Positions 8,153-17,670 of a stretch of DNA of 64,000 nucleotides are shown in pieces. Both the position numbers and the translations under genes were made by a program. This DNA is from Clostridia bacterium (GTDB lineage: Bacteria > Bacillota > Clostridia > Christensenellales > Borkfalkiaceae), in contig JAFTHW010000004.1 in NCBI GenBank assembly GCA_017457225.1, forward strand, positions 43,919 through 107,918. The letters are read 5' to 3'. Each line of letters starts with the position of its first letter. Positions within the stretch are counted from its first letter, which is position 1. The notes beneath the pieces are model-generated. The model did no database searches. It worked only from the letters and a program-made list of their open reading frames with translations, and had not been told where the DNA came from.

Positions 8153-9661
8153 ATGAAAAAAGAATGGTTTTTTGACCGCTACTGCGGGCAACAATTTGCC
8201 GCCCTGCTCGAGGACGGAAAACTGACGGAGTTTTACGTGGAAGAAGAGCCGCGCCACGAGATCGTCGGCAATATTTATAAGGGAAAAGTGACCAACGTGC
8301 TTTCGGGAATGAATGCAGCGTTTATTTCCTGTGGACTTCATCGAAATTGCTATCTTTCTATGGACGAAACTTACACCGATTACAGCCAATACGACGGTAC
8401 CGTGTCCGAGGCGAATGTAAAGAAACTCGACATTCAAAAAGGGGACGAGATCGTGGTTCAGGTCGTAAAACCCGAGCGTGGAAACAAGGGCGCGAAAGTG
8501 ACGACCAGCCTTTCGTTCGTCGGGAAACGACTCATTTATCTTCCCGACAGCGATTTTGTGGGAATCTCCAGAAAAATCACGGACGAAAAGGCTCGGCAAT
8601 CTCTGTTAAATACGGCGGAGAAAATGCGCTCGAATAAGAAAACGGAGGGATTTATCCTGCGTACGCAAGCGCCGTTTGCCAGCGTAAAAGAGCTGAAAGC
8701 GGAAGCGAATTATTTGCGGAATTTATACGAAACGATGAAGAAGTCGGCAGATGGCGCGCCTGTTGGGGCGACGCTTTATGAGGACGACGATTTGCCTATG
8801 CGCGTGATGCGCGACAGCTTCGGCGAAGAGATCGCCGCCATTCACGTCGGCGACGAGGAGTTGTATCAAAAACTCTTAAAACTCGTGCGGCTTCGCGGGG
8901 ACTTCCCCGAGCGGAAACTGTTAAAATATACGGGCGAGCGCTCGATGATGTCTGAATACGGGATCTATCCGTTGGTGTATGACTCCATCAAGCCCACCGT
9001 GCCTTTGGAAAACGGCGGCTATATCGTGATCGATCACGCCGAGGCGATGACGGTCGTGGACGTGAATACGGGCAGTTTCGTGGGCAAGGACAGTTTGGAA
9101 GAAACGGTGTTCGAGGTCAATCTTGCGGCGGCGAAAGAGATCGCGCGGCAGGTTCGGCTCCGTAACATCGGCGGGATCGTCGTGGTGGACTTTATCGATA
9201 TGCTTTTGGAAGAGCACAAGCTCGCCGTGACGGAGGAGCTGAAAAAACATCTGGACAAGGACAAGGCGAAATGCAACGTATTGCCGATGAGCGAGTTTTG
9301 TCTAACGCAATTCACGCGTAAGCGCGTGGGCAAGGATATGTTGTCGTTTTTGGTAAAACCCTGTCCCCGTTGCGCGGGACGAGGATACGTACACGAGGAT
9401 ATTTTCGTTGTAGCGCAGATCCGCTCCGCCATTCTCGATTGTTTTGCCAACGGCTATCACGCGGCGATCGTGGAGCTCAACGACGGCATTATGCAAAAGA
9501 TTCTCAAAGAGAGAATGTTTGCAAAGGAAGTTGTGGGGCGTTGGAAGAATAAACGGATTTATTTCGTTCCGCACAGGACATATAAAGAGGAGTGTTTCTC
9601 CGTTCGCGGCGACAATGCGAGAGTATTGAGTCTGCCCGACAGAGCGCAGATCTTATATTGA
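8153..9661 (+). CDS. rng: ribonuclease G/E family endoribonuclease
   Basis: The 502-residue protein begins MKKEWFFDR and has an S1 RNA-binding segment (EIVGNIYKGKVTNVLSGMNAAFI), the RNase H-like and DNase I-like regions with catalytic acidic motifs (MTVVDVNTGSF and GGIVVVDFIDM) and the zinc-link CPRCAGRG that joins protomers. The length fits RNase G rather than the long RNase E. It processes rRNA and starts mRNA decay in the cytoplasm. In many Clostridia this gene stands before rplU-rpmA; here a lipoprotein unit and one minus-strand gene lie in between, which suggests a later insertion. Confidence 0.93.
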   Translation: MKKEWFFDRYCGQQFAALLEDGKLTEFYVEEEPRHEIVGNIYKGKVTNVLSGMNAAFISCGLHRNCYLSMDETYTDYSQYDGTVSEANVKKLDIQKGDEIVVQVVKPERGNKGAKVTTSLSFVGKRLIYLPDSDFVGISRKITDEKARQSLLNTAEKMRSNKKTEGFILRTQAPFASVKELKAEANYLRNLYETMKKSADGAPVGATLYEDDDLPMRVMRDSFGEEIAAIHVGDEELYQKLLKLVRLRGDFPERKLLKYTGERSMMSEYGIYPLVYDSIKPTVPLENGGYIVIDHAEAMTVVDVNTGSFVGKDSLEETVFEVNLAAAKEIARQVRLRNIGGIVVVDFIDMLLEEHKLAVTEELKKHLDKDKAKCNVLPMSEFCLTQFTRKRVGKDMLSFLVKPCPRCAGRGYVHEDIFVVAQIRSAILDCFANGYHAAIVELNDGIMQKILKERMFAKEVVGRWKNKRIYFVPHRTYKEECFSVRGDNARVLSLPDRAQILY

Positions 9662-9675
9662 TATAGTAGGAAACC

Positions 9676-9710
9676 AAGCCCGCCTTGCCGAATTGGCAAG
9701 GCGGGCTTTT
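9676..9710. terminator. bidirectional terminator hairpin after rng
   Basis: AAGCCCGCCTTGCC and GGCAAGGCGGGCTT form a perfect 14-bp stem followed by TT. Nearly the same hairpin ends the lipoprotein gene at 10746-10780. Confidence 0.85.
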
Positions 9711-9751
9711 ATATAAAAATAAAAATGTAATGAAATTTTTTTGAAAATCTA

Positions 9752-9961
9752 TTGACAAATACAAATTATATGATATAATGCAAGTGAAATAGGGAAATTT
9801 TTCCTAAATTTTGACAAGGACGATATACTCCAATGAACGACGAACAATTTCTTCCAGGAGGAACTATTTAGAATATTTTTTGAATAGAATATATATACCG
9901 TTCCTCCTTTGTTTTTTAGACAAAGGAGGATTTTTATATCCTGCTAAAAAAGGAGAAGTTT
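9752..9961 (+). promoter_or_regulatory. promoter and attenuator leader of lipoprotein gene A
   Basis: TTGACA (9752-9757) and TATAAT (9774-9779) have a 16-bp spacer. A GGAAATTTTTCC dyad lies at the start of the transcript. After a 12-codon leader frame (9833-9871), AGGAGGAAC (9856-9864, inside the leader codons) can pair with GTTCCTCCT (9900-9908). The overlapping TCCTCCTTTG (9902-9911) can instead pair with CAAAGGAGGA (9921-9930) before TTTTTA, giving a terminator. The two structures exclude each other, the classic ribosome-controlled attenuator layout. It is nearly identical to 19170-19378. What stalls or frees the ribosome is unknown. Confidence 0.75.
9833..9871 (+). CDS. leader peptide A, MNDEQFLPGGTI
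   Basis: A 12-residue frame with ATG and TAG. Copy B at 19251 encodes MNNEQFLQGGTI with the same start and stop, so length and frame are kept while bases change. AAGGA lies about 12 nt upstream, a rather long spacing. Its last codons form one arm of the antiterminator. Translation is not proven. Confidence 0.55.
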   Translation: MNDEQFLPGGTI

Positions 9962-10726
9962 ATGAAAAAATTATTAGCATTATTCATTTTACTTACAACG
10001 CTCGTGTTTAGCTCGTGCGCGTTCCCATTTACGCAGCAAGAGAGTAGCGAATCGGCTTCCTCTTCGCCTAAAGCAAGTTCGGAAGCTTTGCAAGACGAAA
10101 TCCATAATTATACTGCGGTTGGAGGGTACGTATACGAGGCGGTATCCAATCCCAAAGCCTTTTACAATCCGTATGCGGTGGGCTTGTATTTTTGCGTTCC
10201 CGATGAAATTCCCGTAAAGAACAATGTTGGACTCATTGCAGGGGACTCCGTCTGTATTCAATATAAAGGAAATACTTTCGACTTGTACACGCGAGAGGTA
10301 TATATCCCGCCTACGGAGGGCAATAATGGTACGTACCGCTCGAATTTTAGCCCTATCGGATTAGCGTCTGCGACTATGTTCGACGAAATCGTGTTGGATT
10401 GGTCTATATCTTTTGCAAACGTGATTAAGCTTCAATATTTCGCGCCGACGGAAACGGAATCCGCTCGTTTTGTGAAAATCAATGAAGACGGGAGCAACGA
10501 AGACGTGTGCATTTCCGAGGAAACGAATAAAAGTCAGGGCGGTGCAACATTAAAGAGATTTTGTTTGTCCGAGTGGACGGATTCGCCGTTATATGGGAAG
10601 GTAGTATTGGAAGAAGATTGGGAAGACGGTACGGTTTTGTACGCTTCCTACGGCACAGGAGATTACGATACAACTACGAATACGTATCGCATCCGTGGCT
10701 TCTACGACAAAAATCCCAGACCGTAA
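9962..10726 (+). CDS. putative lipoprotein A
   Basis: The 254-residue protein has a type II signal peptide (MKKLLALFILLTTLVFSSC) with the lipidated Cys at 19, then a Ser/Glu-rich linker and a domain I do not recognise. Its C-terminal 40 residues (EEDWEDGTVLYASYGTGDY to FYDKNPRP) closely match lipoprotein B (19379-20128), while the middle is diverged. It probably sits on the outer face of the membrane. AAAGGAG precedes the ATG. It stands alone between two near-identical terminators, under the attenuator leader at 9752. Confidence 0.75.
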   Translation: MKKLLALFILLTTLVFSSCAFPFTQQESSESASSSPKASSEALQDEIHNYTAVGGYVYEAVSNPKAFYNPYAVGLYFCVPDEIPVKNNVGLIAGDSVCIQYKGNTFDLYTREVYIPPTEGNNGTYRSNFSPIGLASATMFDEIVLDWSISFANVIKLQYFAPTETESARFVKINEDGSNEDVCISEETNKSQGGATLKRFCLSEWTDSPLYGKVVLEEDWEDGTVLYASYGTGDYDTTTNTYRIRGFYDKNPRP

Positions 10727-10745
10727 ATACAATAGAAAGAGAACG

Positions 10746-10780
10746 TAAGCCCGCCTTGCCAATTCGGCAAGGCGGGCTTA
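10746..10780. terminator. bidirectional terminator hairpin after lipoprotein gene A
   Basis: TAAGCCCGCCTTGCC and GGCAAGGCGGGCTTA form a long stem between the convergent lipoprotein gene and the gene at 10796. The stem matches the hairpin at 9676-9710. Confidence 0.8.
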
Positions 10781-10795
10781 CAGTTTACATACCGT

Positions 10796-11245
10796 TTATA
10801 AAAATTCTTTCCATCTCTTTTCAAACTGTTCTTCCGCTTTGATCGTTTCGTCCAAAAGCGCGAGGATCTCGCCGTCCCCCAGCCCGGTTGCTTCCCCTGC
10901 GGAAGTCCGCAAAGCCGTGATCCCCATCACCGTCCCCTGTACCATCATATCCGCGATATGCGAACGGGAATTGTTGGTGAGCGTGCTCATCTTGATCGAC
11001 CCCCACATCATCGCTTTTTTCATAGGATTCGGCTCTTTGAGCTCAATATTCTTGTTTTTGGCAAGAACCGCCGCTCGAGCGGAAAAACGCTCGTATTCTT
11101 CGTGCTGGGACAGAAGCTCCGCTCTCGTTTGTTCGTCCTCTACCGCAGGTAGAATGTCGGAAATGGACTCCAGCGCGAGTTGCGCGTTGCGGTAGATCTC
11201 TGCAAGAATTTCTTCCGTTTGTTTTTGTTGTGGTTGATTGCTCAT
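10796..11245 (-). CDS. hypothetical helical protein, possible ferritin-like four-helix bundle
   Basis: The 149-residue protein is almost wholly helical (EEILAEIYRNAQLALESISD, then EDEQTRAELLSQHEEYERF and so on) with evenly spaced acidic residues. Its length and the four long helices recall ferritin-like or DUF2383-type bundles, but a clear ExxH iron-site pattern is not evident. It has no signal peptide. AGGAGAACG precedes the ATG. It is transcribed alone on the minus strand between lipoprotein A and rplU. The function is not recognised. Confidence 0.6.
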   Translation of the reverse strand: MSNQPQQKQTEEILAEIYRNAQLALESISDILPAVEDEQTRAELLSQHEEYERFSARAAVLAKNKNIELKEPNPMKKAMMWGSIKMSTLTNNSRSHIADMMVQGTVMGITALRTSAGEATGLGDGEILALLDETIKAEEQFEKRWKEFL

Positions 11246-11405
11246 AAACGTTCTCCTTTTTGACTTTCCTTCTCAGTATTTCCATTCCCTTACTTTTTAT
11301 GTAGAACTCCCGAAAAATCCTTTAAAGACTTGGCTTATTTTTATAAATTTTTTGGGAATTTTCAAAAGAAAAGTGGGTTTTTTATGAAAAATAACGTAAA
11401 ATTGC

Positions 11406-11572
11406 TTGACGAACGGTTGACGATTGTGGTATATTTATACCCGAGCCGATAGAAACGGGCTTTTTTAAGTCGTTCTTTTTTCGGGATTTTGGCGGAGCGG
11501 AAACGCAACGCGGAACGGAAAAAGGCGCGCCTTGGTCATTCTTCGAGACTGGAAAGAGGAGGTAAAAAACTT
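11406..11572 (+). promoter_or_regulatory. promoter and L21-type leader upstream of rplU
   Basis: TTGACG (11406-11411) and TATATT (11430-11435) have an 18-bp spacer. The early transcript holds a CCCG/CGGG hairpin followed by CTTTTTT (11440-11466), a likely attenuator, and then a GC-rich leader up to the rplU ribosome site. Structured L21 leaders upstream of rplU are known in Firmicutes; assignment to that family is by position. Confidence 0.6.
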
Positions 11573-11878
11573 ATGTACGCTATTATCGACAACGGAAACA
11601 AGCAGTATAAAGTAGCGGAAGGCGATATCGTAAAGGTAGAGAAGCTCGCGGCAAGCGAAGGCGAAACGGTATCCTTCAAAGTGCTTATGGTTTCTGACGA
11701 GAACGGTATCAAGACGGGCGCGGAAGTAGAATCCGCAAAGGTTACCGCTACGGTCGTTAAACAGGATAAGGCTAGAAAGATCATCGTGTTCAAGTATAAG
11801 CCTAAGAAGAACGAACGTAAGAAGCAGGGTCACAGACAGCCCTTCACCGCAGTAAAAGTTGAAAAGATCGAACTTTGA
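11573..11878 (+). CDS. rplU: 50S ribosomal protein L21
   Basis: The 101-residue protein begins [20 protein letters not shown] and has the L21 C-terminal [17 protein letters not shown] signature for 23S rRNA binding. GGAGG lies 9 nt before the chosen ATG; frames extending upstream lack a ribosome site. rpmA follows after 55 bp without the usual prp (ysxB) gene between. Confidence 0.97.
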   Translation: MYAIIDNGNKQYKVAEGDIVKVEKLAASEGETVSFKVLMVSDENGIKTGAEVESAKVTATVVKQDKARKIIVFKYKPKKNERKKQGHRQPFTAVKVEKIEL

Positions 11879-11933
11879 TTGCAGCCGCTCAAAATTCTTT
11901 GAGCAACAAAATACGAATTAAGGAGAAATAAAA

Positions 11934-12221
11934 ATGATTTTTATCAGTTTATTCGCTCATAAAAAAGGTACCGGTTCTTCTCACAACGGCAGAGACAGCG
12001 AAGCGAAAAGACTTGGCACGAAGCGTAGCGACGGTCAGGCAGTTCTCGCTGGAAACATTCTCGTTCGTCAGAGAGGCACGAAAATCCATCCCGGTGCAAA
12101 CGTAGGTATCGGCAAAGACGACACCTTGTTCGCTTTGGTAGACGGCATCGTTCGGTATGAAAGAATGGGCAAAGACAGAAAGAAAGCAAGCGTTTATCCC
12201 GTAGCGGCAGACGCTGAATAA
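11934..12221 (+). CDS. rpmA: 50S ribosomal protein L27 with cleavable N-terminal extension
   Basis: The 95-residue protein starts [20 protein letters not shown]. In Firmicutes the residues before A(H/K)KKG form an extension that the protease Prp removes, so that the N terminus can reach the peptidyl-transferase centre. Here the extension is short (seven residues, LF before AHKKG). The rest is standard L27. Prp is normally encoded between rplU and rpmA, but the 55-bp gap cannot hold it, so it must be elsewhere. GGAG precedes the ATG. A strong terminator follows. Confidence 0.95.
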   Translation: MIFISLFAHKKGTGSSHNGRDSEAKRLGTKRSDGQAVLAGNILVRQRGTKIHPGANVGIGKDDTLFALVDGIVRYERMGKDRKKASVYPVAADAE

Positions 12222-12235
12222 GCAAAAGGAAAATC

Positions 12236-12280
12236 TACCGCGTAGCGTTGTTAGAACGCTACGCGGTAATTTTATTTTTT
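12236..12280 (+). terminator. intrinsic terminator after rpmA
   Basis: TACCGCGTAGCGTT and AACGCTACGCGGTA form a 14-bp stem followed by ATTTTATTTTTT. Confidence 0.9.
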
Positions 12281-12425
12281 AACGGATTCAGAAAAAAGTC
12301 GTAAATTCTCGCAAACGGAGAGAGATTGACGGTTTTGGGGGTTGTATTCTCTCCGACGGTATGGTAGAATAATCGTGCCGAAGAAAAGACGTCGCTTCGA
12401 CAATACGTCAAAAGGAAAGAAAGAT

Positions 12426-13685
12426 ATGGAAAAGAATACGATAGGTAGTTTTATCGCCGCGCTTCGGCGGGCGAAAGGAATGACGCAACGGGAACTTGCG
12501 GAGCAGTTGTTCGTATCCGACAAGACTGTGAGCCGTTGGGAACGGAACGAAAGCGAGCCCGAGCTTTCGTTGATTCCGATGATCGCTGATATTTTTGGAG
12601 TGACTTCCGACGAGCTATTGCGCGGTAAACGCATACCTGCCCTGCCCGTTTCGGAACGAATAGAGGAGGAAGAGGACGAGGAAACCAAACAGCGGTTACG
12701 GCGTGGAAACGAAAAACTGTTCAAAAAATCTTTACGCAAAAAGAGAACTCGGTTAAAACGTTTGTCGTTTATTTCGCTGGGAATCCCCTTGCTCGGATTT
12801 TTGGCGCAGATTATTTGTTGTTTTGCGTTGGAAACGGAGAAAGATTACACGATGTTGGGCGGATTTCTTTCGGTCGGGTGCATAGTGATTGCGCTCGTTT
12901 GCCAGGGCATTTTCTCTTCGTTCGCAATCCATAACGAGGAAGACGAGGAGTATGCTGCGCTGTCCGTAGAACACAACGGAAAAGCGGCGGCGTACAGCGA
13001 GAAGATCTTTTTAGCTATTTTTGCGGTTTTGGGGATTTCCCTGCCGTTGTTTGCGGTCAACGCTTCCGCAAGACACGATTACGACAATTATCAAAACGTA
13101 ATTTTATTCGGTTGCGTGGTTTTATCTTCGCAGTTGGTTGCATTGGCGCATTTCGTATATACGGTATGGATCGAGAAGAAATTGCTTTGGAATGAAAAAG
13201 ACAAGGAAAGACAAAAGCGCAAGATCAAAAACCGCGCGTTGCCGTGCGGCGGCGCATTCGTATTGATCGCCGTGGGAATCTTACTCGTCACGCAAATTTT
13301 CGACGTGTTCTCGTTTTCAAAGAGCAAAACGTTTACCGATTATGCGAAATTGCAAACGTATATGGAAACGGAAGTGGAGATGAGCGGTTACACCAACTTA
13401 GAGGGGGATCAATGGGTTCCGCAACTCGTGTATCTTCGGGAAGAGAATGCTTGGCTCGGCTTGGTAGACGAAAACGGCGAAGTGCTTTTGCATTGTCGTT
13501 GGGCAAACAGAGAAGTTCGCGCAGTTGCGGTAAAACGGATTGGAGCGGAGGGATTCCGCGCGGAAGTGTATACCGAAACGGCAATTCGGAAAGGTAAAGC
13601 CTTGGAACATACGTTGACCGTGTTGCTGTTATGCGCGTCGGTTGCGGACGCCGTAACCATTCTCGTCCTTACGCGTAAAAAATAA
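12426..13685 (+). CDS. XRE-family regulator with membrane domain
   Basis: The 419-residue protein has an N-terminal HTH_3 domain (about 5-60; GMTQRELAEQLFVSDKTVSR) and then a charged linker and about six hydrophobic segments, four between 115 and 240, one near 275-295 and one at the C terminus, with a polar external-looking loop at about 300-385. This fusion is seen in Clostridia as a membrane-tethered regulator that may sense envelope state; that role is inference. AAAGGAAAG precedes the ATG. The 15-bp dispersed motif lies in the coding sequence at 12628-12642. It is followed by a terminator shared with the convergent rqcH. Confidence 0.75.
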   Translation: MEKNTIGSFIAALRRAKGMTQRELAEQLFVSDKTVSRWERNESEPELSLIPMIADIFGVTSDELLRGKRIPALPVSERIEEEEDEETKQRLRRGNEKLFKKSLRKKRTRLKRLSFISLGIPLLGFLAQIICCFALETEKDYTMLGGFLSVGCIVIALVCQGIFSSFAIHNEEDEEYAALSVEHNGKAAAYSEKIFLAIFAVLGISLPLFAVNASARHDYDNYQNVILFGCVVLSSQLVALAHFVYTVWIEKKLLWNEKDKERQKRKIKNRALPCGGAFVLIAVGILLVTQIFDVFSFSKSKTFTDYAKLQTYMETEVEMSGYTNLEGDQWVPQLVYLREENAWLGLVDENGEVLLHCRWANREVRAVAVKRIGAEGFRAEVYTETAIRKGKALEHTLTVLLLCASVADAVTILVLTRKK

Positions 13686-13702
13686 AGACTCAAAAAAAGA
13701 AA

Positions 13703-13730
13703 ATATCCACCCGACTAGCGGGTGGATATT
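13703..13730. terminator. bidirectional terminator between the XRE gene and rqcH
   Basis: ATATCCACCCG and CGGGTGGATAT form a stem flanked by A and T tracts, between two convergent genes. Confidence 0.85.
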
Positions 13731-15436
13731 TATTCCTTATGCGCGTTGGGTTTTACCAATACGGTTTTATAATCGGTATACACGACGAAGCCGGCTTTGC
13801 TCTTGTTGGGCTTTTTCACGAATTTCCGTTTGCAGTAGTCCACGGGGATCTTGTCGCTCTCCCGTCCGTCCGAATAATACGCGCACAGCTCGGCGGCGAA
13901 CAGAAGCGTTTCATCGCGTACCTGCCTGCCCTCTGTGACGATAATCACGTGAGAGGAGTGGTATTTTTGCGTGTGTAACCATACATCGTCGGGGGAAGCG
14001 AACCGCAGAAGTCTGTCGTTTTGCAGGTTGTTTCTCCCCACGTAAATTTTCATTCCGCCGTGCTCGAATTCACGGAACGGAATTTCGGGCTCTTTCTTTT
14101 TTCCGCCGACTCTTTGTTTGGGGGCGCGAAGAAGTCCCGTTTCGATGAGCTCCGTTTCGATTTCCTTTAAATCGTCGTCCGTTTCCGCAAGGGCAAGGGC
14201 GACCGCCACGCTCTCGGCGTAGTCGATTTCCGCTTCTTCGGATTTTTGCATCGGCTCTAAAATCTCTTTCGCGCGTTTGCGTTTGTTGTAGGTCTTGAAA
14301 TACCGCTGCGCGTTTTTGGCGGGCGAGAGGGTGGAATCTAGCGAAATCTTGATCGTTCCGCCGTTTTCGTCGTACCAATTTTCCAGCTCCACGCTCGTCA
14401 TACCCTTTTCCACGCGGTATAAATTCGCCGTTAAAAGCTCCCCTTTGATGCGGTCTTCTTCCGCTTTTTCCGCGTCCTTTAAACGCTCCAGCGTATCCTG
14501 CAATTTTTTAGTCTGTTTTTTGCGGAGCGCGCGAACGGCGCTCTCCAATTTCCGCTTTTTGTCGGCAAAGCCTTTTTCGCTCTCCCGAGAATGGTAAAAC
14601 TCGTCCTCGGCTTTGCAAAGGGAGGGAGTTTCTACGCCGCCTGCTACGGGGAACGCGAAGAAGTCCGTAGGCGTTCCGTCACGTAAGGTGATACAGGGGC
14701 GACAAGGCTCTAAGGAACAAAACGTAGGAACAAACTCCCAAAGCGGAGTTTCGCTGTTCTCGTCCAAACAATGCTTGCCTGCGCGCAAAACGATCTCGCG
14801 TGACGTAGGCAAAGCAATGCCCGCAACGTTTTCAAAGAGGAATTTGGCAAGGCTCTCTTCCTCCCAACCTTCGGGGTGGGCAAGACGGAAGTTTTCCGCA
14901 AGTGAACGCATACCTGCCCCGTCGAAAGGGGAAATTTTATCCTGCGGCTCGGGGTAGGTATATTTCGCCCCCGCAAGCAAGATCCGACGGGAATCGTCAG
15001 ATAAAAACGTGGTTTTGAGCGCGCCTAAAATGACTCCCTTTTCCGTTAAAATGAGGTTGGAGTATTTGCCCATCAGTTCACAATGCAAAATGCGGTCGCA
15101 CTCCGAAAAATCGCTGCTACAATGCAAGGTGATCTCGACGATCCGTTCAAAGCCGTATTGCGTGATCGAAAGGATCTCGGCGTTTTGCAAGTGCTTGCGA
15201 AGCAGCATACAAAAATTGGGCGCGACGGGAGCGGGCTCTTTTTCGGTCGCAGAAAGGCACGCCCGCGCGTTGGACGCGTTCGTGGAAAGGACGAGCTTCA
15301 CCGTCGTTTTGCCCGTATATACGGTGAGTGTGACTTCGTCTTTATTTGCCTGCGTGATACGGTTGATTTTTCCGTGGGCGAGCAAGGTATTCAGTTCGTT
15401 TGCCAAGCGGCGGATATGAAAAGCGTCCTGTGGCAT
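13730..15436 (-). CDS. rqcH: NFACT-family protein RqcH (Rqc2 homologue)
   Basis: The 568-residue protein has the NFACT-N domain (MPQDAFHIRRLANELN; LHCELMGKYSNLIL), a long helical coiled coil (about 260-430) and the C-terminal NFACT-R domain (FEHGGMKIYVGRNNLQND, DDVWLHTQKYHSSHVII). RqcH binds 50S subunits with stalled peptidyl-tRNA and adds alanine tails for degradation. The ATG at 15436 is preceded by GGAGG; frames upstream are unsupported. The dispersed 15-bp motif lies in the gene at 14905-14919. Older databases call this family fibronectin-binding protein. Confidence 0.9.
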   Translation of the reverse strand: MPQDAFHIRRLANELNTLLAHGKINRITQANKDEVTLTVYTGKTTVKLVLSTNASNARACLSATEKEPAPVAPNFCMLLRKHLQNAEILSITQYGFERIVEITLHCSSDFSECDRILHCELMGKYSNLILTEKGVILGALKTTFLSDDSRRILLAGAKYTYPEPQDKISPFDGAGMRSLAENFRLAHPEGWEEESLAKFLFENVAGIALPTSREIVLRAGKHCLDENSETPLWEFVPTFCSLEPCRPCITLRDGTPTDFFAFPVAGGVETPSLCKAEDEFYHSRESEKGFADKKRKLESAVRALRKKQTKKLQDTLERLKDAEKAEEDRIKGELLTANLYRVEKGMTSVELENWYDENGGTIKISLDSTLSPAKNAQRYFKTYNKRKRAKEILEPMQKSEEAEIDYAESVAVALALAETDDDLKEIETELIETGLLRAPKQRVGGKKKEPEIPFREFEHGGMKIYVGRNNLQNDRLLRFASPDDVWLHTQKYHSSHVIIVTEGRQVRDETLLFAAELCAYYSDGRESDKIPVDYCKRKFVKKPNKSKAGFVVYTDYKTVLVKPNAHKE

Positions 15437-15670
15437 ACTTACCTCCCGAAAAACGCGACAAAATCCGTAAAAAAGAGGAATTTTGGCGCAAAAGCAAAAA
15501 TTCTTTCTTAAATTATACCGCAAATTTTGTAAATTGTAAATAAAAACGCTTCAAAAACGCTTTATTTTCTTTGATAAATGTGGTAAAATGTTAAAAGCGT
15601 AAAATCTACGCGCAAAAAATACGGTTCAAAATCATAAAAATTATTTATAGAAGTAGGAGAAAAAAGAATT

Positions 15671-16969
15671 ATGAAGTACACTACGAAAGCGGCGGCGAAA
15701 AGCACCGTAAAAATCACCATCAAATTCGACGGCGAAGAATGGAAAGAAGCGCTCAACAAAGCGTATACGAAGACGAGAGGCAGATTTGCGGTCAACGGAT
15801 TCCGTAAAGGCAAAGCTCCCAAGAGCGTGATCGAGCACGCGTACGGCAAAGGCGTATTCTATGAAGACGCGCTCAATCTTCTTTTCTCGGAGAATTACGA
15901 TAAGATTATCACGAAAGAAGAAAAGAAATTCACGGTGGTTGGCGATCCCGACGTTTCCGTGGATAAATTGGAAGACGACGGCGTAACGCTCGTTGCGGTC
16001 GTTCCCGTAAGACCCGAAGTGAAGATTTCCGAGTATAAGGGTATCAAAATCAAGGAATACGCGTATACTGTTAAGGAAGAAGAAATCGAAGCGGAGCTCA
16101 ATCGTCTGCTCGATAGAAACGCGCGCAAAGTGGAAGTTACCGACCGCGCGGCGCAAAACGGCGATATCGTAAACATCGACTTCGTCGGCACGGTAGACGG
16201 CGTGAAGTTCGACGGCGGCGAAGCGGAAGGTTTCGATCTTACGCTCGGCAGCGGTCAGTTCATTCCCGGCTTTGAAGATCAGGTTGTCGGTATGAACATT
16301 GGCGACAAAAAGGACGTCAACGTAACGTTCCCCGAAACCTATCAGGCGGAGAATTTGAAGGGCAAACCCGCGGTATTTGCGGTAACGCTTAACAAGATTC
16401 AGGGCAAAGAACTTCCCGAATTGACGGACGAGTTCGTGAAAGACGCGACAGGTTCGGAAACGGTAGAAGCGTACAAGGCAAAGACGAGAGAACGTTTGCA
16501 AAAGCAGGCGGACAGAAAGTCCACGGACGATACCGAAAACAGCATTCTCGAAGCGATTGCGGAAAAGACGGAAGTGGAAATCCCTCAAGCGATGATCGAC
16601 AGAGAGATCGACGGACTCGTACAGAAATTCGAGTATCAGCTTATGTATCAGGGTCTGAAGCTGCAGGACTATCTTGATTTCTTGAAGATGACGATGGCGG
16701 ACTTCAGAAAGAACTACGAAGAACAGGCGACGAAGAACGTGAAGAATCAGTTGATTTTGGCGGAGCTTATCAAGCTTGAAAACGTAGAAGCTACGGAAGA
16801 AGAAGTGGACGCGAAAGTCGCAGAGCAGGCTGCTTCGGTAGAAAAGACGGCGGAAGAATACAAGAAGAATATGGATCCCCGTCAGTTCGATTATATCCGC
16901 AACGACCTCGTATTGACCAAGTTGTTCAGCTTCTTGAAAGAAAACAACGAAATGTATAAAGAGGACTAA
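15671..16969 (+). CDS. tig: trigger factor
   Basis: The 432-residue chaperone has the ribosome-binding loop GFRKGKAP (about 43-50), the central FKBP-type prolyl isomerase domain ([36 protein letters not shown]) and a helical C-terminal arm region. It binds near the ribosomal exit tunnel and aids folding of new chains. GGAG lies before the ATG. The order tig-clpP-clpX is the common bacterial arrangement and is kept here. Confidence 0.96.
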   Translation: MKYTTKAAAKSTVKITIKFDGEEWKEALNKAYTKTRGRFAVNGFRKGKAPKSVIEHAYGKGVFYEDALNLLFSENYDKIITKEEKKFTVVGDPDVSVDKLEDDGVTLVAVVPVRPEVKISEYKGIKIKEYAYTVKEEEIEAELNRLLDRNARKVEVTDRAAQNGDIVNIDFVGTVDGVKFDGGEAEGFDLTLGSGQFIPGFEDQVVGMNIGDKKDVNVTFPETYQAENLKGKPAVFAVTLNKIQGKELPELTDEFVKDATGSETVEAYKAKTRERLQKQADRKSTDDTENSILEAIAEKTEVEIPQAMIDREIDGLVQKFEYQLMYQGLKLQDYLDFLKMTMADFRKNYEEQATKNVKNQLILAELIKLENVEATEEEVDAKVAEQAASVEKTAEEYKKNMDPRQFDYIRNDLVLTKLFSFLKENNEMYKED

Positions 16970-17079
16970 TCGTCCCCATTCAAAACAAAAACGGAATCTT
17001 GCAGGCGTCCCGATCGGACGCCTTACAAGTTCATAGACGTAAAACTCTCAAAAGAGGCATTTTTCAAAGGAAAGGTATT

Positions 17080-17670
17080 ATGGAAAAGAACGTTTTAGTC
17101 CCTTACGTAGTAGAACGCACGTCCTCGGGCGAGCGCACGTACGATTTATATTCCCGTCTTTTGGACGACAGAATCGTCTTTTTGAGCGGCGAGATCAACG
17201 ACGCGGTGGCGAACACGGTCGTGGCACAGCTCATCTATTTGGAGGGAAAAGATCCTACGAAAGACATCAGTTTGTATATCAACTCCCCCGGCGGCTCGGT
17301 TTCGGCGGGTATGGCGATCTACGATACGATGAACTATATCAAGTGCGACGTTTCCACCATTTGTATCGGGCTTGCGGCGTCGATGGGCGCGTTCTTGCTC
17401 TCGAGCGGCGCGAAAGGCAAGCGTTTTGCTTTGCCCAACTCGGAAATTATGATCCATCAGCCCCTTGGCGGAGCGCAGGGTCAAGCGAGTGATATCAAGA
17501 TCCAAGCGGAGCATATTTTGAGGACGAAAGCGAAGCTCAACCGAATTTTAGCGGAGAATACGGGCAAGGATCTGGGAACGATCGAACGGGATACGGACAG
17601 GGACAATTATATGTCCGCAGACGAAGCCCGCGCTTACGGGTTGATCGACAGAGTCTTTCTCAGAAGATAA
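17080..17670 (+). CDS. clpP: ATP-dependent Clp protease proteolytic subunit
   Basis: The 196-residue serine protease shows the Ser in [11 protein letters not shown] (101), the His in MIHQPLGG (126) and the late Asp in [11 protein letters not shown]. It forms a two-ring chamber that works with ClpX. The ATG at 17080 is preceded by AAAGGAAAGG. A hairpin (AGGCGTCC/GGACGCCT) lies between tig and clpP at about 17002-17022. Confidence 0.97.
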   Translation: MEKNVLVPYVVERTSSGERTYDLYSRLLDDRIVFLSGEINDAVANTVVAQLIYLEGKDPTKDISLYINSPGGSVSAGMAIYDTMNYIKCDVSTICIGLAASMGAFLLSSGAKGKRFALPNSEIMIHQPLGGAQGQASDIKIQAEHILRTKAKLNRILAENTGKDLGTIERDTDRDNYMSADEARAYGLIDRVFLRR

